The translations under genes and the position numbers were made by a program. From positions 1 through 64,000 of IMG/VR virus record IMGVR_UViG_3300025400_000015: a stretch of 64,000 nucleotides of DNA; one strand, given 5' to 3'. This DNA is from a virus. A model generated the notes under the pieces. It was given only the letters and a program-made list of their open reading frames with translations, had not been told where the DNA came from and searched no databases. Positions 1 to 8,854 of this stretch are shown piece after piece. How positions within the stretch are numbered: the stretch's first letter is position 1; each line of letters opens with the position of its first letter.

Positions 1-583
1 GGCTGACGTATGTTGCGCTGCTTCCTGATGATGAGGCAATCTGATAGTCAATAAAAGGAGCGCGAGAGTTCACAATGGATGACCCAATAAACGTGTCTGA
101 AACGCCCGCCCAGGTTCCGGTCGGCGTGGTTGATGCCCAAGCAAAGGCTTCACCAACCGCCAACAGCAATTCGCCGGATGACCATGAAAGACCCCCTGCC
201 GTAACCGTTGAACCAAATGCCGTGTTCGTCAATGGACCGAAGGCTGCGGTCGGAACCACTGACGTTGAGCAACCAGAGAACATGGCAATTGAGCAACTAC
301 CCGCAGTGGTCGAAGGGTTGCTGCTCAGCGTCACCGCGTTCGACAGATACCCTGCCGCAGCATTGACGCCAATGGCAAACCAGTTACCCTGAGCCGCGCC
401 ACCAGAGTTGGTACCAAAGTGGTACCACGTTGCGCCAGCACCGCTTGCGGTTACGGCGGTCCAGTTTGCGTTACCCGAACCAAGCGAGATGACAATAAGG
501 TCGCCAGCCACAGAGATGCGTGGCAAAGAAATAGACGTGGTAATTCCACCGTTGTTGGTACCGTAAGCCCCGGTGATAGCCAT
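1..583 (-). CDS. Virion surface / fibre-associated protein, copy A (3' end cut by window edge)
   Basis: The reading frame starts at the ATG at 583, which overlaps the stop of the fibre gene in a TAATG junction, and stays open to the window edge. About 194 codons are visible; the homologue at 41259-41939 is 226 aa, so roughly 32 residues are missing. The sequence is rich in Ser, Thr, Gly and Ala with alternating beta-strand patterns and aromatic positions (ATWYHFGTN), as expected of a jelly-roll or lectin-like phage surface domain. I recognise no named family. It lies directly downstream of the fibre gene, so a fibre accessory or decoration role is inferred. The first 127 bases are identical to copy B. 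Confidence 0.7.
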   Translation of the reverse strand, partial: MAITGAYGTNNGGITTSISLPRISVAGDLIVISLGSGNANWTAVTASGAGATWYHFGTNSGGAAQGNWFAIGVNAAAGYLSNAVTLSSNPSTTAGSCSIAMFSGCSTSVVPTAAFGPLTNTAFGSTVTAGGLSWSSGELLLAVGEAFAWASTTPTGTWAGVSDTFIGSSIVNSRAPFIDYQIASSSGSSATYVS

Positions 584-2661
584 TACGCCACCGCCACACA
601 ACGCCACTTAGATGTGGCACCGTTGTAGATAAAGCCAATGGTAAGCGGAAGCGTCGTCGAACCGTTGGATGAAGTCGGCACGGAAACAGTCGAGTTTTCT
701 GTATTGTTGAAAGACAATGTAACGGAAGAGGCGGAGTAGTCGTAGAAGCGAACGATTGATTGCATGCCATCAACAGCACTTGTGGTCGACATGGTAATCG
801 TTACAGACAAAGCGGCGTTGTTTGTTACCTTGGTCGAAGTGTACGACGATGGCGTGACGGTAGCCGTTTGCGAAGCAACAGTTACCGAGCCAACGCTGGG
901 GGCCAGCACGTTTGACGTGACGCTGGTAGCCGTGGCCACGCCGAGGGATGGCGTGGTCAGGCTGGGGGAAGTGCTAAGCACGTTGGAGCCCGAGCCGGTC
1001 GAGGTTGTCACGCCGGTTCCGCCGTTAGCCACTGGCAGGGTTCCGGTGACGCCGGTAGCCAGTGAGACGTTGGTAATCGTGTTCGTCGAGCCGGAGATTG
1101 ACTTGTTCGTCAGGGTGTCCGTAGTGACACGTCCGACTAGGGTGTCCGACGAACTCGGCATCGCTATAGTCACAGTGGTAGTGGCATTCGCATCAATGAT
1201 TGTTGTACCAGTTGCACCGCCAATAACTCCATTTGACAGGTAGATTTGGCCTGGGTACGCCGAGCCTCCGTTGTTGCCGAACGTTGGGGAGTTGCTAAGA
1301 ACTAACGAGCCAGTGCCAGTCGAGGTGGTCGTGCCGGTTCCGCCGTTGCCGACAGGCAGGGTTCCGGTGACGCCAGTACTTAGTGGCAGGCCGGTGCCGT
1401 TCGTAAGGGTGACGCTCGAAGGAGTGCCCAGGCTAGGGGTCGAGGAAAGGGCAAACGTAGTCTGACCGTTGGCGTAGGTAACAACGATGTTGCCGCTGCT
1501 GTCGGTGTTGAGCGAGGCAACAGCAGACGCCCAGTTGCTTGTCGTTTCCGTAACACCAAACCAGTACGCACCTGGGGCGATCCAAATAGGGCTGTTCGCG
1601 CTTGCGCCGTCAATACTTTGGCTGCCACCAATGCACGGCCAGATAGGAAGCCAGTGCGTGCTGTCGGTGTTATCAACCCAAACGGTCTGGCCGGTCGATG
1701 AGATGTAGGGCAGGTGGACACCCGTGCCTGAACCACCGTTGGTTGTAGCAGTCGCGCCAGAAACAATGTTGTAGTTGTACGTCAGCGCCGCCACGCTCGT
1801 CTGCGAAGAGCCTGTGGCGGTGATGGTGCCAATGGTGCCAACCGTGCCGCTGCCAGCAGTGATGGTGGTGTTCGTTACGGCGGTGACGCGACCATAAGCG
1901 TCCGTGGTGATAACCGGAACCTGCGTGGCCGACCCATACGTACCAGCGGTACCAGCGGTCGACAAGCCAATGTTGGCCGAGGTGCTGGTGCCGGAGTTGG
2001 TGATTGGTGCCGTGACAGCGATGACGCCAGACGGACCCTGAGCGCCCGTGGCGCCGGTAGCACCAGTTGCACCAGCGGGGCCTGTAGCGCCAGTAGAGCC
2101 CGTAGCACCCTGGGGTATGGTGAAGTTAAAGACAGCAGCAGAACTCGTCCCAGAGTTCGTTACAGACGCGCTGGTGCCTGCTGCGCCTGTGGTGGTAGAG
2201 CCGACTGAGATGGTGGCGGCTGCACCGGCTGCACCCGTGGCACCAGTAGAACCGGCTGGTCCGGTGGCACCAGTGGCACCAGCAGGGCCCGTAGATCCAG
2301 TAGGCCCAGCGGGGCCCGTAGGACCGGCAGGGCCAGTGGGACCAACAGGGCCAGTAGCACCCGTTGCGCCTTGCGTGAGGACGAGGGAGTCGTCGAGGGT
2401 CCAGTAGGTCTGGCCGTTGAACGTCACAGCCACGTAGTAAGCGTCAATGGCGACGGTCATCTCCCACTGGCCGGGGCCACCAAACGCGGTGCCGGTGGTG
2501 ACAGGGCCAAAGACATTGGTGCCGGAAGTACCGGTGGTGGGGGGCGACTGCCCGGCGACTGGCTCGGACGTGAAGAGAGAAGTGCTGTAGGCATACACCT
2601 GTGCGCCGTTAAACGCACCCGATGGGCCAAAGACTACACCTGACAGGATTCCCGTTGTCAT
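583..2661 (-). CDS. Tail fibre / receptor-binding protein with collagen-like repeats, copy A
   Basis: This 692-aa protein has three parts. Residues 1-95 are a virion-attachment domain shared with copy B ([16 protein letters not shown] start). About residues 97-150 and 185-212 are collagen-like Gly-x-x triplets (GPTGPAG, GATGATG), which usually trimerise into a stiff rod. The C-terminal half has phage fibre repeats (VTGTLPVxNGGTG twice) and ends in a distal domain nearly identical to that of copy B. Known fibres with this plan bind the host surface. It is translationally coupled on both sides by TAATG overlaps. The middle of the copy B homologue is a beta-helix instead. Fibre function is well supported by composition and position; the receptor is unknown. 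Confidence 0.85.
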   Translation of the reverse strand: MTTGILSGVVFGPSGAFNGAQVYAYSTSLFTSEPVAGQSPPTTGTSGTNVFGPVTTGTAFGGPGQWEMTVAIDAYYVAVTFNGQTYWTLDDSLVLTQGATGATGPVGPTGPAGPTGPAGPTGSTGPAGATGATGPAGSTGATGAAGAAATISVGSTTTGAAGTSASVTNSGTSSAAVFNFTIPQGATGSTGATGPAGATGATGATGAQGPSGVIAVTAPITNSGTSTSANIGLSTAGTAGTYGSATQVPVITTDAYGRVTAVTNTTITAGSGTVGTIGTITATGSSQTSVAALTYNYNIVSGATATTNGGSGTGVHLPYISSTGQTVWVDNTDSTHWLPIWPCIGGSQSIDGASANSPIWIAPGAYWFGVTETTSNWASAVASLNTDSSGNIVVTYANGQTTFALSSTPSLGTPSSVTLTNGTGLPLSTGVTGTLPVGNGGTGTTTSTGTGSLVLSNSPTFGNNGGSAYPGQIYLSNGVIGGATGTTIIDANATTTVTIAMPSSSDTLVGRVTTDTLTNKSISGSTNTITNVSLATGVTGTLPVANGGTGVTTSTGSGSNVLSTSPSLTTPSLGVATATSVTSNVLAPSVGSVTVASQTATVTPSSYTSTKVTNNAALSVTITMSTTSAVDGMQSIVRFYDYSASSVTLSFNNTENSTVSVPTSSNGSTTLPLTIGFIYNGATSKWRCVAVA

Positions 2662-2999
2662 TAGATCACTGACTCACCTTTATTGATTGCGGCCTGTGTT
2701 TCATCAAGTCGGCGGCCCAGCTTGGCGTCGCCCTTAAGGGACGTGTTGGTTTCAACTTCCCACTTTGAATTGGCTCGTGCTTCAAGAGCAGCCGACCCCT
2801 TGACCGACTTTGGCTGCAAGCCGTTGAAGCGCAGGCGCTTGTATGCGGCCACGTCCTTGTGCTGGGCTTTTGTGGCCTGCTCAGTGGCGGCAGCGGTTGA
2901 TCGTGTAGGCATTGCCGTAGCAGCAAATGCGACAGAAGATGCCTTGCATCCAAAACAGTCGGGGATGCAGAGTCCTTGGTTGTGGGGGATAGCGGTCAT
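2661..2999 (-). CDS. Small virion-module protein with N-terminal cysteine motif, copy A
   Basis: A 112-aa protein beginning [19 protein letters not shown]. Three cysteines (C11, C15, C18) are all kept in copy B and could bind metal or an Fe-S centre. The rest is basic and helical, with a conserved [10 protein letters not shown] segment and the C-terminal [12 protein letters not shown] motif. It lies between the fibre gene and a 126-aa tail-module gene with overlapping start and stop codons. I do not recognise the family. Position suggests a minor virion or assembly protein. Confidence 0.7.
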   Translation of the reverse strand: MTAIPHNQGLCIPDCFGCKASSVAFAATAMPTRSTAAATEQATKAQHKDVAAYKRLRFNGLQPKSVKGSAALEARANSKWEVETNTSLKGDAKLGRRLDETQAAINKGESVI

Positions 3000-3376
3000 T
3001 TGATGAGTGCTCCGTAACCAGCGGCAGTCAGGGCCGTGACTTCCGCGGCAGTGATTTCTGTAGGCCCTAGGTATACTTTAGTAATCCAAGGGTTCTGAGA
3101 TACGACGTTCTTAACCTCAACGCGGTTGGTGTAGTCGTGGTAATACGATGTTGAGTACGGCGCAGATGGATCCCACGGGTTGTAGGGGTACGGAATGTTC
3201 GTGTTGGAATTTTCTGCCGAAGCAGTGTCCTGAACGAACGTGCCATCACTCAACGCAAAAACATTGATGTACCGAGGGCGGTTAGAAAAGTACCGAAAAA
3301 GCCGGTTCGACAACCCGCCCATTGCAGGAAGAATGGGCGGGTTGTCGTACGCGACTGGCGGAGTGAATATTGCCAC
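2996..3376 (-). CDS. Small structural protein, copy A
   Basis: A 126-aa protein with the conserved core PPVAYDNPPILP, NRLFRYFxNRxRYI and FALSDGTFVQDT, then a Pro/Tyr-rich stretch (NIPYPYNPWDPSAPYSTSYY). The homologue at 45732-46187 is longer (151 aa), with extra residues in two loops. No signal peptide or membrane segment is visible. Its place in the run of small genes between capsid and fibre fits a head-tail connector or tail component, but no family is recognised. Confidence 0.7.
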   Translation of the reverse strand: MAIFTPPVAYDNPPILPAMGGLSNRLFRYFSNRPRYINVFALSDGTFVQDTASAENSNTNIPYPYNPWDPSAPYSTSYYHDYTNRVEVKNVVSQNPWITKVYLGPTEITAAEVTALTAAGYGALIK

Positions 3377-3382
3377 TCCGGA

Positions 3383-3613
3383 CTACTTTCGACCTTGTGC
3401 TCCAAGACGGAGTGCGGCTTCGGTGTCCGTGGTGCCACGACCACCAGTGGTCTGGATCTCGGGACGTGGGCCGGTGGCGTCACCAACAGGCATGTTCACA
3501 CGATCGCCACCCATCTGGCTCTGCTCAAGCAGAGTGGTTGGGCGGAAGTCGGCTACTTGCTTGCTATGCTTGCCCGAGTCAACACTGTATTCGGCATCGA
3601 AACGGCTAGGCAT
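3383..3613 (-). CDS. Small structural-module protein, copy A
   Basis: A 76-aa protein, conserved in copy B (75 aa) with identical blocks TTLLEQSQMG, DRVN and PRPEIQTTGG. Its start overlaps the stop of the upstream 85-aa gene, so the two are probably translated together. It is hydrophilic with no membrane segment. Function unknown; inferred minor virion or assembly protein. Confidence 0.65.
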   Translation of the reverse strand: MPSRFDAEYSVDSGKHSKQVADFRPTTLLEQSQMGGDRVNMPVGDATGPRPEIQTTGGRGTTDTEAALRLGAQGRK

Positions 3614-3870
3614 TAGTTGTCCTCCCGAACCTTAAATGGCATAACTTCTGGCTGCAGTGAAGCGACACCGTACTCGATTTGATTGATGCCAGTGATCATC
3701 GGGGCCATGTGTCCACCACGGTTGGTGTTTGCCTCAATGCCACGGTTTGCGGGGCCAGATGTTACCTGTGAAGTTACAGGCGTAGGAATGATGCCGGTGT
3801 CAATGCTGTTGGCACCCGTGCTACGCAGGTCGTATTCCGAGATTTGCTTGAAGGATGAGCGTGATTCCAT
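3613..3870 (-). CDS. Small structural-module protein, copy A
   Basis: An 85-aa protein with the conserved core SGPANRGIE and HMAPMITGI followed by a C-terminal EVxPFKVRED motif, all shared with copy B. Start and stop overlap the neighbouring genes. No recognised family. Conservation between two diverged cassettes indicates a real, probably virion-related gene. Confidence 0.65.
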   Translation of the reverse strand: MESRSSFKQISEYDLRSTGANSIDTGIIPTPVTSQVTSGPANRGIEANTNRGGHMAPMITGINQIEYGVASLQPEVMPFKVREDN

Positions 3871-4481
3871 TAGAGTCCTGTTCCTGGTGCGCTTTGAATG
3901 TGGCCACGCATAGCGGCACCTGCGTTTGGAGCGGCAACGACGCCGTGACCGTTAGGGGTCACTGAGCCACTGCCACCTTCAGCGTGGTTTTCTAGACCGC
4001 GAGAGTACCGACGAGGGGCACTGCCACCACCGCCCAATCCGAAGAATGAGCCAATGTCGTCTGCAACAGAAGCAACATCGTGACGAGCACGGTCAAAGCC
4101 GCTAGCAATACCGTGGCCTACTGAAGCAACATCGTGACGCCCGCGGTCGAAACCACCGGCAATTGCTTCGCCATCATCTTCCCAACCATCTTCTTCGACC
4201 GCGCTCCTGTACGCGGCGTAGTTTTGGCCCTGCCCACCACGGCCCGGAAGGTCTGCGCCAACAACACCATTGGTGTCGCCCTTGAGGGTAATGCCTTTAC
4301 TTACGTTTTCACGATACTGGTCCCAGGTCATGTCCCCAATTTCGGAGGGGCGGCTCATACCGGTTGAGCGCGGAGTAGTTCCTCCGTCGTATCCGGCAGG
4401 GACCTTTGCGGTGGGGTACGGTGGAAGGTCAGCGTTGATTTGAGCGCGAGTCGGTCCGGTGTTTTTCTTGCCTCCAGCCAT
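3870..4481 (-). CDS. Accessory protein found only in copy A, with an internal tandem repeat
   Basis: The start is taken at the internal ATG at 4481 (MAGGKKNTG), which overlaps the upstream stop, giving 203 aa. A GFDRxRHDVASV unit occurs twice in succession, and a Gly-rich FFGLGGGGS stretch follows. Copy B goes straight from the 59-aa gene to the 85-aa gene, so this gene was gained in A or lost in B. The hydrophilic, Gly-rich composition suggests a flexible virion or decoration protein, but no family is recognised. Confidence 0.65.
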   Translation of the reverse strand: MAGGKKNTGPTRAQINADLPPYPTAKVPAGYDGGTTPRSTGMSRPSEIGDMTWDQYRENVSKGITLKGDTNGVVGADLPGRGGQGQNYAAYRSAVEEDGWEDDGEAIAGGFDRGRHDVASVGHGIASGFDRARHDVASVADDIGSFFGLGGGGSAPRRYSRGLENHAEGGSGSVTPNGHGVVAAPNAGAAMRGHIQSAPGTGL

Positions 4482-4660
4482 TACTTCCACCTTGCGTCGG
4501 TCATGTCACAGCAGCCGCAATAACATGGGTCGGATGTTTCGCCTTTTACGGCGCGTGAATCGTTTGCCGCAGCAGCGGCAACCCGGTTGAATGAGCGTCC
4601 GGGGATTGGGTCAGCGGCGTCAAGGCCGCGTCGTAGGCCAAGGCCTGTGGGTACAGTCAT
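4481..4660 (-). CDS. Tiny cysteine-motif protein, copy A
   Basis: A 59-aa protein (MTVPTGLGLRRG start) with the conserved PIPGRSFxRVAAA and CYCGxC near the C-terminus, ending DARW. Copy B has a matching 59-aa gene. The start was chosen by homology and the 4-base overlap with the next gene upstream. The clustered Cys residues suggest metal binding. Function unknown. Confidence 0.65.
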   Translation of the reverse strand: MTVPTGLGLRRGLDAADPIPGRSFNRVAAAAANDSRAVKGETSDPCYCGCCDMTDARWK

Positions 4661-4839
4661 GCTTGCTCCTGTGCGTGTTCGTTTTGGCTCGGAAGTTCTT
4701 CCGAAGTGAACTGGTGGGAAAGGGGGACGAGTACGCCATGAAGGTTCGTAAGCCGCCCGCATTGCAGGCAGTGGATCTCATCGATCCCTGCCTGCACGTC
4801 GCGAGAACCGCAGGCGGCACAACTACGAGGCCATGGCAT
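4657..4839 (-). CDS. Small zinc-ribbon protein, copy A
   Basis: A 60-aa protein with two Cys pairs, CAACGSRD and HCLQCGRL, forming a four-Cys zinc ribbon, then a conserved acidic HQFTSEELP tail. Copy B has the same layout (CANCASRN, CLDCGML). It is the first gene after the major capsid protein. Such small zinc ribbons occur near phage capsid genes, but a specific role is not known here. Confidence 0.7.
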   Translation of the reverse strand: MPWPRSCAACGSRDVQAGIDEIHCLQCGRLTNLHGVLVPLSHQFTSEELPSQNEHAQEQA

Positions 4840-4860
4840 ACCCGTCCCCTATTCCAACTA

Positions 4861-6156
4861 CTAGGCCGCTGGGGTTGAGACCGTGGGCGAGCCGAGGGTT
4901 CCGACGCTGGTAACGCCAGGAATGACCACGTTGAAGGTGTAGGCAGTCGGGTTGACCGCGGTGACCTGGAACGTACCGTTGAGGTTGGTGTTCGTAGCGC
5001 TTGCGATGGTGACGGTTGCGTCCGTTGAGAACGGAGGAACAGTCGTGCCCGTGGTGAACTGGAAGGTGTTTGCGCCGACGTACGAAGCAGCGGTGATGCT
5101 GGTCGACGTAGCGGAGCCTTCGCCCGTGTTCACAGAGGGGTTGAACTGGGAGCTGGAGAGGTCCGTGCCCAGGATCGAGGTCGATTCAAGGCGGATGACC
5201 GAGGCCTGACGGAAGATACCGTAGGCGCCCAACCAGTACCAACCCAGCGGCACGAAGCGGCGCAGGCGGTCAGTGATCGGACCGGGAACAACGTGTGGGT
5301 ACGCGCCGTTGCCGTCGATCATCGAGTAGGCCTTGGCCAGCGACTGGCGACCAACGATGATGGTGCCGTAAACGTTGGCCGACGAAGCACCAGCACCCGT
5401 GTAGATCGGGGCACGTGGGGTTTCGATCCAGCGAACGCCTTCGAAGGCACCCAGCTCACCCGTCCAGATTTCACCCGGCTGGGCGTAGACGTGTGGTGCA
5501 CGCCAGCCCTGGATGTTCGAGGAACCTACGGTTTCACCCTGGAGGTCAGCAACAAGGTCAGGGTGGATGTAGCCAACGTACATACCGCCGAACGTAGGCA
5601 CGTTCTGCGAGCGCAGACGAGCGCGAGCGACGCGGATGTCAAACGCCGAAATGGTGTTGCCAGGCGAAGAGGAGCTGGACCAAGCGGCCAGGCTTGAACG
5701 AGCAGTCACCGAGCTAAGCGACGTAGCGCCAAGACCGTTGGTGTACTGCACGTTGGTGCCGGAGTCCAGAGCAGCGCGGGCAAGGGTGTCCAAGGACACA
5801 CCAGCGTTGTAACCAACTACGTTGGCTACAACGGGGTCAATGTCCACGAACGAGGTGCCACGCAGCTTGGCAGTGGTCAGCACAGCGTTACCGTATTCAG
5901 CCAAAGTCAGCGAGACCTGCGAGTCTGAAAGGGCAACAGCCGAAACGTCGGTGGTTTCGCCAAGAGCCGACGTGTTGATCGACAGGTCGTTGACGATGGT
6001 GAACGTTACCGAGGCACCAGGCATCGACTGTGCAGTGGGCTGCACGTCAGCGGCGGCGTCGAAGTAAAGTTCTGGGCGGAGGGCGAAGTATGCCAGTCGG
6101 TCATACGCCGCCTTTGAAAAGTCCAGTGTGGACTGGCCTGTGTAGGCGTCAGTCAT
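4861..6156 (-). CDS. N4-gp56-type major capsid protein, copy A
   Basis: This 431-aa protein builds the icosahedral head. Family evidence is the core TLAEYGNAVLTTAKLRGTSF, then DPVVANVVGYNAGVSLDTLA, diagnostic of the N4-gp56 major capsid family (HK97 fold). It follows the scaffold gene and has a clear Shine-Dalgarno (GAAAGGAA) before the ATG. Residues about 345-431 are a Ser/Thr-rich beta domain (NLNGTFQVTAV) that copy B lacks at this place. This is probably a surface-exposed decoration domain fused to the C-terminus. The family call is firm; the role of the extension is inferred. Confidence 0.93.
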   Translation of the reverse strand: MTDAYTGQSTLDFSKAAYDRLAYFALRPELYFDAAADVQPTAQSMPGASVTFTIVNDLSINTSALGETTDVSAVALSDSQVSLTLAEYGNAVLTTAKLRGTSFVDIDPVVANVVGYNAGVSLDTLARAALDSGTNVQYTNGLGATSLSSVTARSSLAAWSSSSSPGNTISAFDIRVARARLRSQNVPTFGGMYVGYIHPDLVADLQGETVGSSNIQGWRAPHVYAQPGEIWTGELGAFEGVRWIETPRAPIYTGAGASSANVYGTIIVGRQSLAKAYSMIDGNGAYPHVVPGPITDRLRRFVPLGWYWLGAYGIFRQASVIRLESTSILGTDLSSSQFNPSVNTGEGSATSTSITAASYVGANTFQFTTGTTVPPFSTDATVTIASATNTNLNGTFQVTAVNPTAYTFNVVIPGVTSVGTLGSPTVSTPAA

Positions 6157-6189
6157 TAGGGGTAATTCCTTTCGGGGTTAGTGAAAGGC

Positions 6190-6669
6190 TTAGTACATCC
6201 CCGTGGTAGTGACCCCGACCTTTCGGCCTAGTTCACCAGAGCTGATCCGCATGATTTCCTCAACCGTAGTAGCGTTGGCCAAAGCGGCGAGGTACTCCTG
6301 CTGGGCGTCTGGCGTAGCGCCAACCGAACCAATAGTCGCACCTTGCGCACGGCGCAGGGCTTCGAGTTCAGGGTCATTCGACTGTTCGACAGGCTGGGGC
6401 TGGGAGTCCAAGATGCCGTACTCGCGGGCCTTGGCGCGGATCGCGTCTAGGTCTGCTTCGCCACGGTATGCGTCACGGAAAAGGTTTCCGAGAGGCGTAT
6501 CTGGGATTCCTGCCTTGGCCAAAAGAACATCGCGTCTTGAGTTTTCAAGTTCGTGGCGCATGTGCTCCAGTTCCTTGCGGGCCTTCTCGGCCTCCCGCAA
6601 CTGACGCCGAATGTTCGGGTCTAGCGGCTGGTTCGAAGTCTCTTCGTCAAGCTCGTCGTCGTATGCCAT
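6190..6669 (-). CDS. Probable capsid scaffold protein, copy A
   Basis: A 159-aa acidic protein placed directly before the capsid gene. Residues about 20-55 form a charged coiled coil (REAEKARKELEHMRHELEN), followed by LLAKAGIPDTPLGNLFRDAY and a helical C-terminus. This matches the usual look of phage scaffolds: short, charged, helical and adjacent to the capsid gene. Copy B is very similar. A strong Shine-Dalgarno (AAGGAG) precedes the ATG. Scaffold role is inferred from position and composition. Confidence 0.75.
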   Translation of the reverse strand: MAYDDELDEETSNQPLDPNIRRQLREAEKARKELEHMRHELENSRRDVLLAKAGIPDTPLGNLFRDAYRGEADLDAIRAKAREYGILDSQPQPVEQSNDPELEALRRAQGATIGSVGATPDAQQEYLAALANATTVEEIMRISSGELGRKVGVTTTGMY

Positions 6670-6852
6670 GCAGTTCGCTCCTTACGGGTACGCACTTTGC
6701 CAAGAGGGTAACAAAGCGGAAAATCAATTGTGATGCACGCTGGTACGCACCAAGGTTGTGCAACCCTTGGCGGGTTAGGGACCAGCGCGCCTGCGGCCAA
6801 ACAGGGCCAATCACCTACTTAGATTGTACAGTAGGGGACCCTAGATGTTACG
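6670..6852 (-). promoter_or_regulatory. Structured leader with candidate promoter before scaffold/capsid, copy A
   Basis: This 183-base gap lies between the 499-aa gene and the scaffold gene. On the minus strand a TACAAT -10-like box (6823-6828) is followed by an RNA with an outer 7-bp stem (6738-6744 with 6781-6787) and an inner 8-bp stem (6748-6755 with 6765-6772). The inner arms differ in copy B but still pair, with a G-U pair at the same place on the minus strand only. The inner loop sequence is kept. This supports a real minus-strand RNA structure, perhaps controlling capsid and scaffold expression. Confidence 0.6.
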
Positions 6853-8352
6853 CTACACGCGAGCGGAACCAAGACCAACGACGCCCTTTTGGTTTTCAGC
6901 GTAACCACCACCCTTTTCAAACGGAGCAGCGCGGCCCTGTTCGGCACGGGCCACTTCCGTCTGTGCGACAACCTGGTTGGTGCCCTGAAAGCCTGCAAGG
7001 TTGGCGGCAATAAGGGTGTTGGTGTCCACGGTGGGGGTAGCCTGCCCAGGAAGGTTCTTGGTCAAAGCCACGTCGCGGCTAGCGCTAAGCAGCGATTGTT
7101 CGATTTGGTTTACACCGTATCCCAAGCCCTGGTTTCCAACGGTGCCAGTCAGCTTGGCCATGTCGGCTGCTTGTTCGGCGCCCGTCCGCGAAAGGCCCGT
7201 AAGGCCTACACGGCTGGCGTAGTCCTGGATTTCCGTTGAGGCCACCTGGCGCTGCATCGTCTGCAAAGCAACCTTTGGGTTCATGAAGTAATGCATAAGG
7301 TTTTGCTGGGAAACACCGTATTCAGTTTGGAGCAGACGCTTTACGTTGGGGTCGGCGTTGGATACTGCAGCGTAAATGTCTGTGACTCGCTGCTGGTATT
7401 CGGCGGCCGAAACGTGGTGGTTAAGCAACTCTCCAACTTCTTGGGCGGTAGGCATTGGCGCACCGTACTGCGTGGCCGAATTTAAAATGGCTTGCACGTA
7501 CGTGCTGTACTGGGTTTCGTTCATGCGGTTGGCAGTTGGCTGGTTGTTGTATGAGGTAAGGCCTGGGTATGCCTGTTCATAGTCTTGCCTAATCTTGGCG
7601 TCAACGGCATTCCCAAGACCCGAAGGGATCTGCCCGCGCATAATGCCAGTAAGCAGTTCAACATTGGTCAAGTGATTGCCCTGCCTGGTGATCAACGCCA
7701 ATACCGTGTTGGCCATCCAGCTCTTTTGCTCGGGCGTCAAGTTCCAAGATTCAATAGTGTTTTGAATCGTGTCAAATGCGTTAACTTCTTGCGTGGCCGT
7801 AACGCTCTTGAGTCCGGCCGTAATGCCCATTTGTACGTCATTTTTTAACGCAGTAATTTGAGCATTAAGGTCTTGGTATGCCAATGGCGGGACCTTGGCA
7901 AAATTCCAATTGTTTTGTTCCAGCGTAGTAAAGATATTTTGCCAACCGGTTTTTGCGGCTGGGGTATCTATAAAACTCAAGTCATAATATGAAGCGGCGG
8001 CGGCGGCTACGTTTGGGTAGCTGGCAGCCAGCTGGTTCATTGCTTCTTCAAAATTGCTTTTTGTAATCGGAGCAGCGACACCTGTCGTTGGGTCCGTGTA
8101 GGTAAGCACGGTTTTTGACAAGTCGTTTTTGTTACCGCTTGAGTCAACCTGCGTGGTGCTCAAACCAAGAATGTGAAGCAAATTGCTAAGTGGGATCTGA
8201 ATAAAATCCTGGCTTGCGCCAAATGGTTTAATACCAAAGCTGTTTGACGAACCAGCCGCTGGGGCGCCAGTTGCGTTAGGCGTTGTTTGGCCCACGACTC
8301 CAGGGACGCCACTAAATCCAGTAGCGCCCGTTACTCCTGTAGGTCCGGCCAT
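6853..8352 (-). CDS. Head-module protein, possible internal virion protein, copy A
   Basis: A 499-aa protein with a short collagen-like N-terminus (GPTGVTGATG), then a helical, Gln/Ala-rich body. Conserved C-terminal blocks shared with copy B are TEIQDYASRVGLxGLS, EQxADMAKL and APFEKGGGYxEN. The ATG overlaps the stop of the 164-aa gene upstream. It sits between the giant ejection protein and the scaffold. Long helical proteins here are often internal head or ejection proteins in short-tailed phages. No family is firmly recognised. Confidence 0.7.
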   Translation of the reverse strand: MAGPTGVTGATGFSGVPGVVGQTTPNATGAPAAGSSNSFGIKPFGASQDFIQIPLSNLLHILGLSTTQVDSSGNKNDLSKTVLTYTDPTTGVAAPITKSNFEEAMNQLAASYPNVAAAAASYYDLSFIDTPAAKTGWQNIFTTLEQNNWNFAKVPPLAYQDLNAQITALKNDVQMGITAGLKSVTATQEVNAFDTIQNTIESWNLTPEQKSWMANTVLALITRQGNHLTNVELLTGIMRGQIPSGLGNAVDAKIRQDYEQAYPGLTSYNNQPTANRMNETQYSTYVQAILNSATQYGAPMPTAQEVGELLNHHVSAAEYQQRVTDIYAAVSNADPNVKRLLQTEYGVSQQNLMHYFMNPKVALQTMQRQVASTEIQDYASRVGLTGLSRTGAEQAADMAKLTGTVGNQGLGYGVNQIEQSLLSASRDVALTKNLPGQATPTVDTNTLIAANLAGFQGTNQVVAQTEVARAEQGRAAPFEKGGGYAENQKGVVGLGSARV

Positions 8353-8846
8353 TAGATGCCCAATCCTTTCTTAAGGTTGCCAAGCATCATCTCTGCGCGA
8401 GCATGTGCTTCTGGTGTGTATGCCCAGCCAAACGCTGGTTCGTTGCGAATGTGATCCTGCCATTCGCCAATTGACATTGGCACAGGTCGGCCTGTCTTGG
8501 GGTCACGGCTCCCCATCAAAGCCGCCTGGGACTTGGCGTCATTAACAAAATCTGGCTCAAAATTTTCGCCAAGCATTTGCTTTGCAACTTGACGATACGG
8601 GTCAAGCAAATATGCCGTTGGGATGCCATTGGCAATCTGCTCAGCAAACGATGGGTACAGGCCCTGCGCTGCTGTCTTGAGATAATTTTCAAAAGCGCCA
8701 ACCCGTCCAGCATCGGCGCCGTCACCAGCAATTTGCTTAATAGTTTCTTCGCTCATGGGCACCTGATAGTTGTGAGCCATCTGTGCCAATTCGGAAGAGC
8801 CCATGACCTTTTCGGCCGGGGCCTCGGGTGTTGGTGTGTCTGTCAC
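8352..8846 (-). CDS. Head-module protein, copy A
   Basis: A 164-aa protein with a likely GTG start at 8846, preceded by AGGAGG. Conserved blocks shared with copy B are GLYPxxAxQIxxGIPTAYLLDPYRQVAKQ (in two pieces) and the TGRPxPMS motif. It is helical with no membrane segment. It is tightly packed between the giant protein and the 499-aa protein, so a shared role in head or ejection-complex assembly is likely. No family recognised. Confidence 0.7.
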   Translation of the reverse strand: MTDTPTPEAPAEKVMGSSELAQMAHNYQVPMSEETIKQIAGDGADAGRVGAFENYLKTAAQGLYPSFAEQIANGIPTAYLLDPYRQVAKQMLGENFEPDFVNDAKSQAALMGSRDPKTGRPVPMSIGEWQDHIRNEPAFGWAYTPEAHARAEMMLGNLKKGLGI

Positions 8847-8854
8847 CGTTCCTC

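Noticed and set aside
2048-2407. Pro/Ala/Val-rich plus-strand frame
   Set aside because: It is the complement of the collagen-like repeats of the fibre; repeat composition keeps the opposite strand open.
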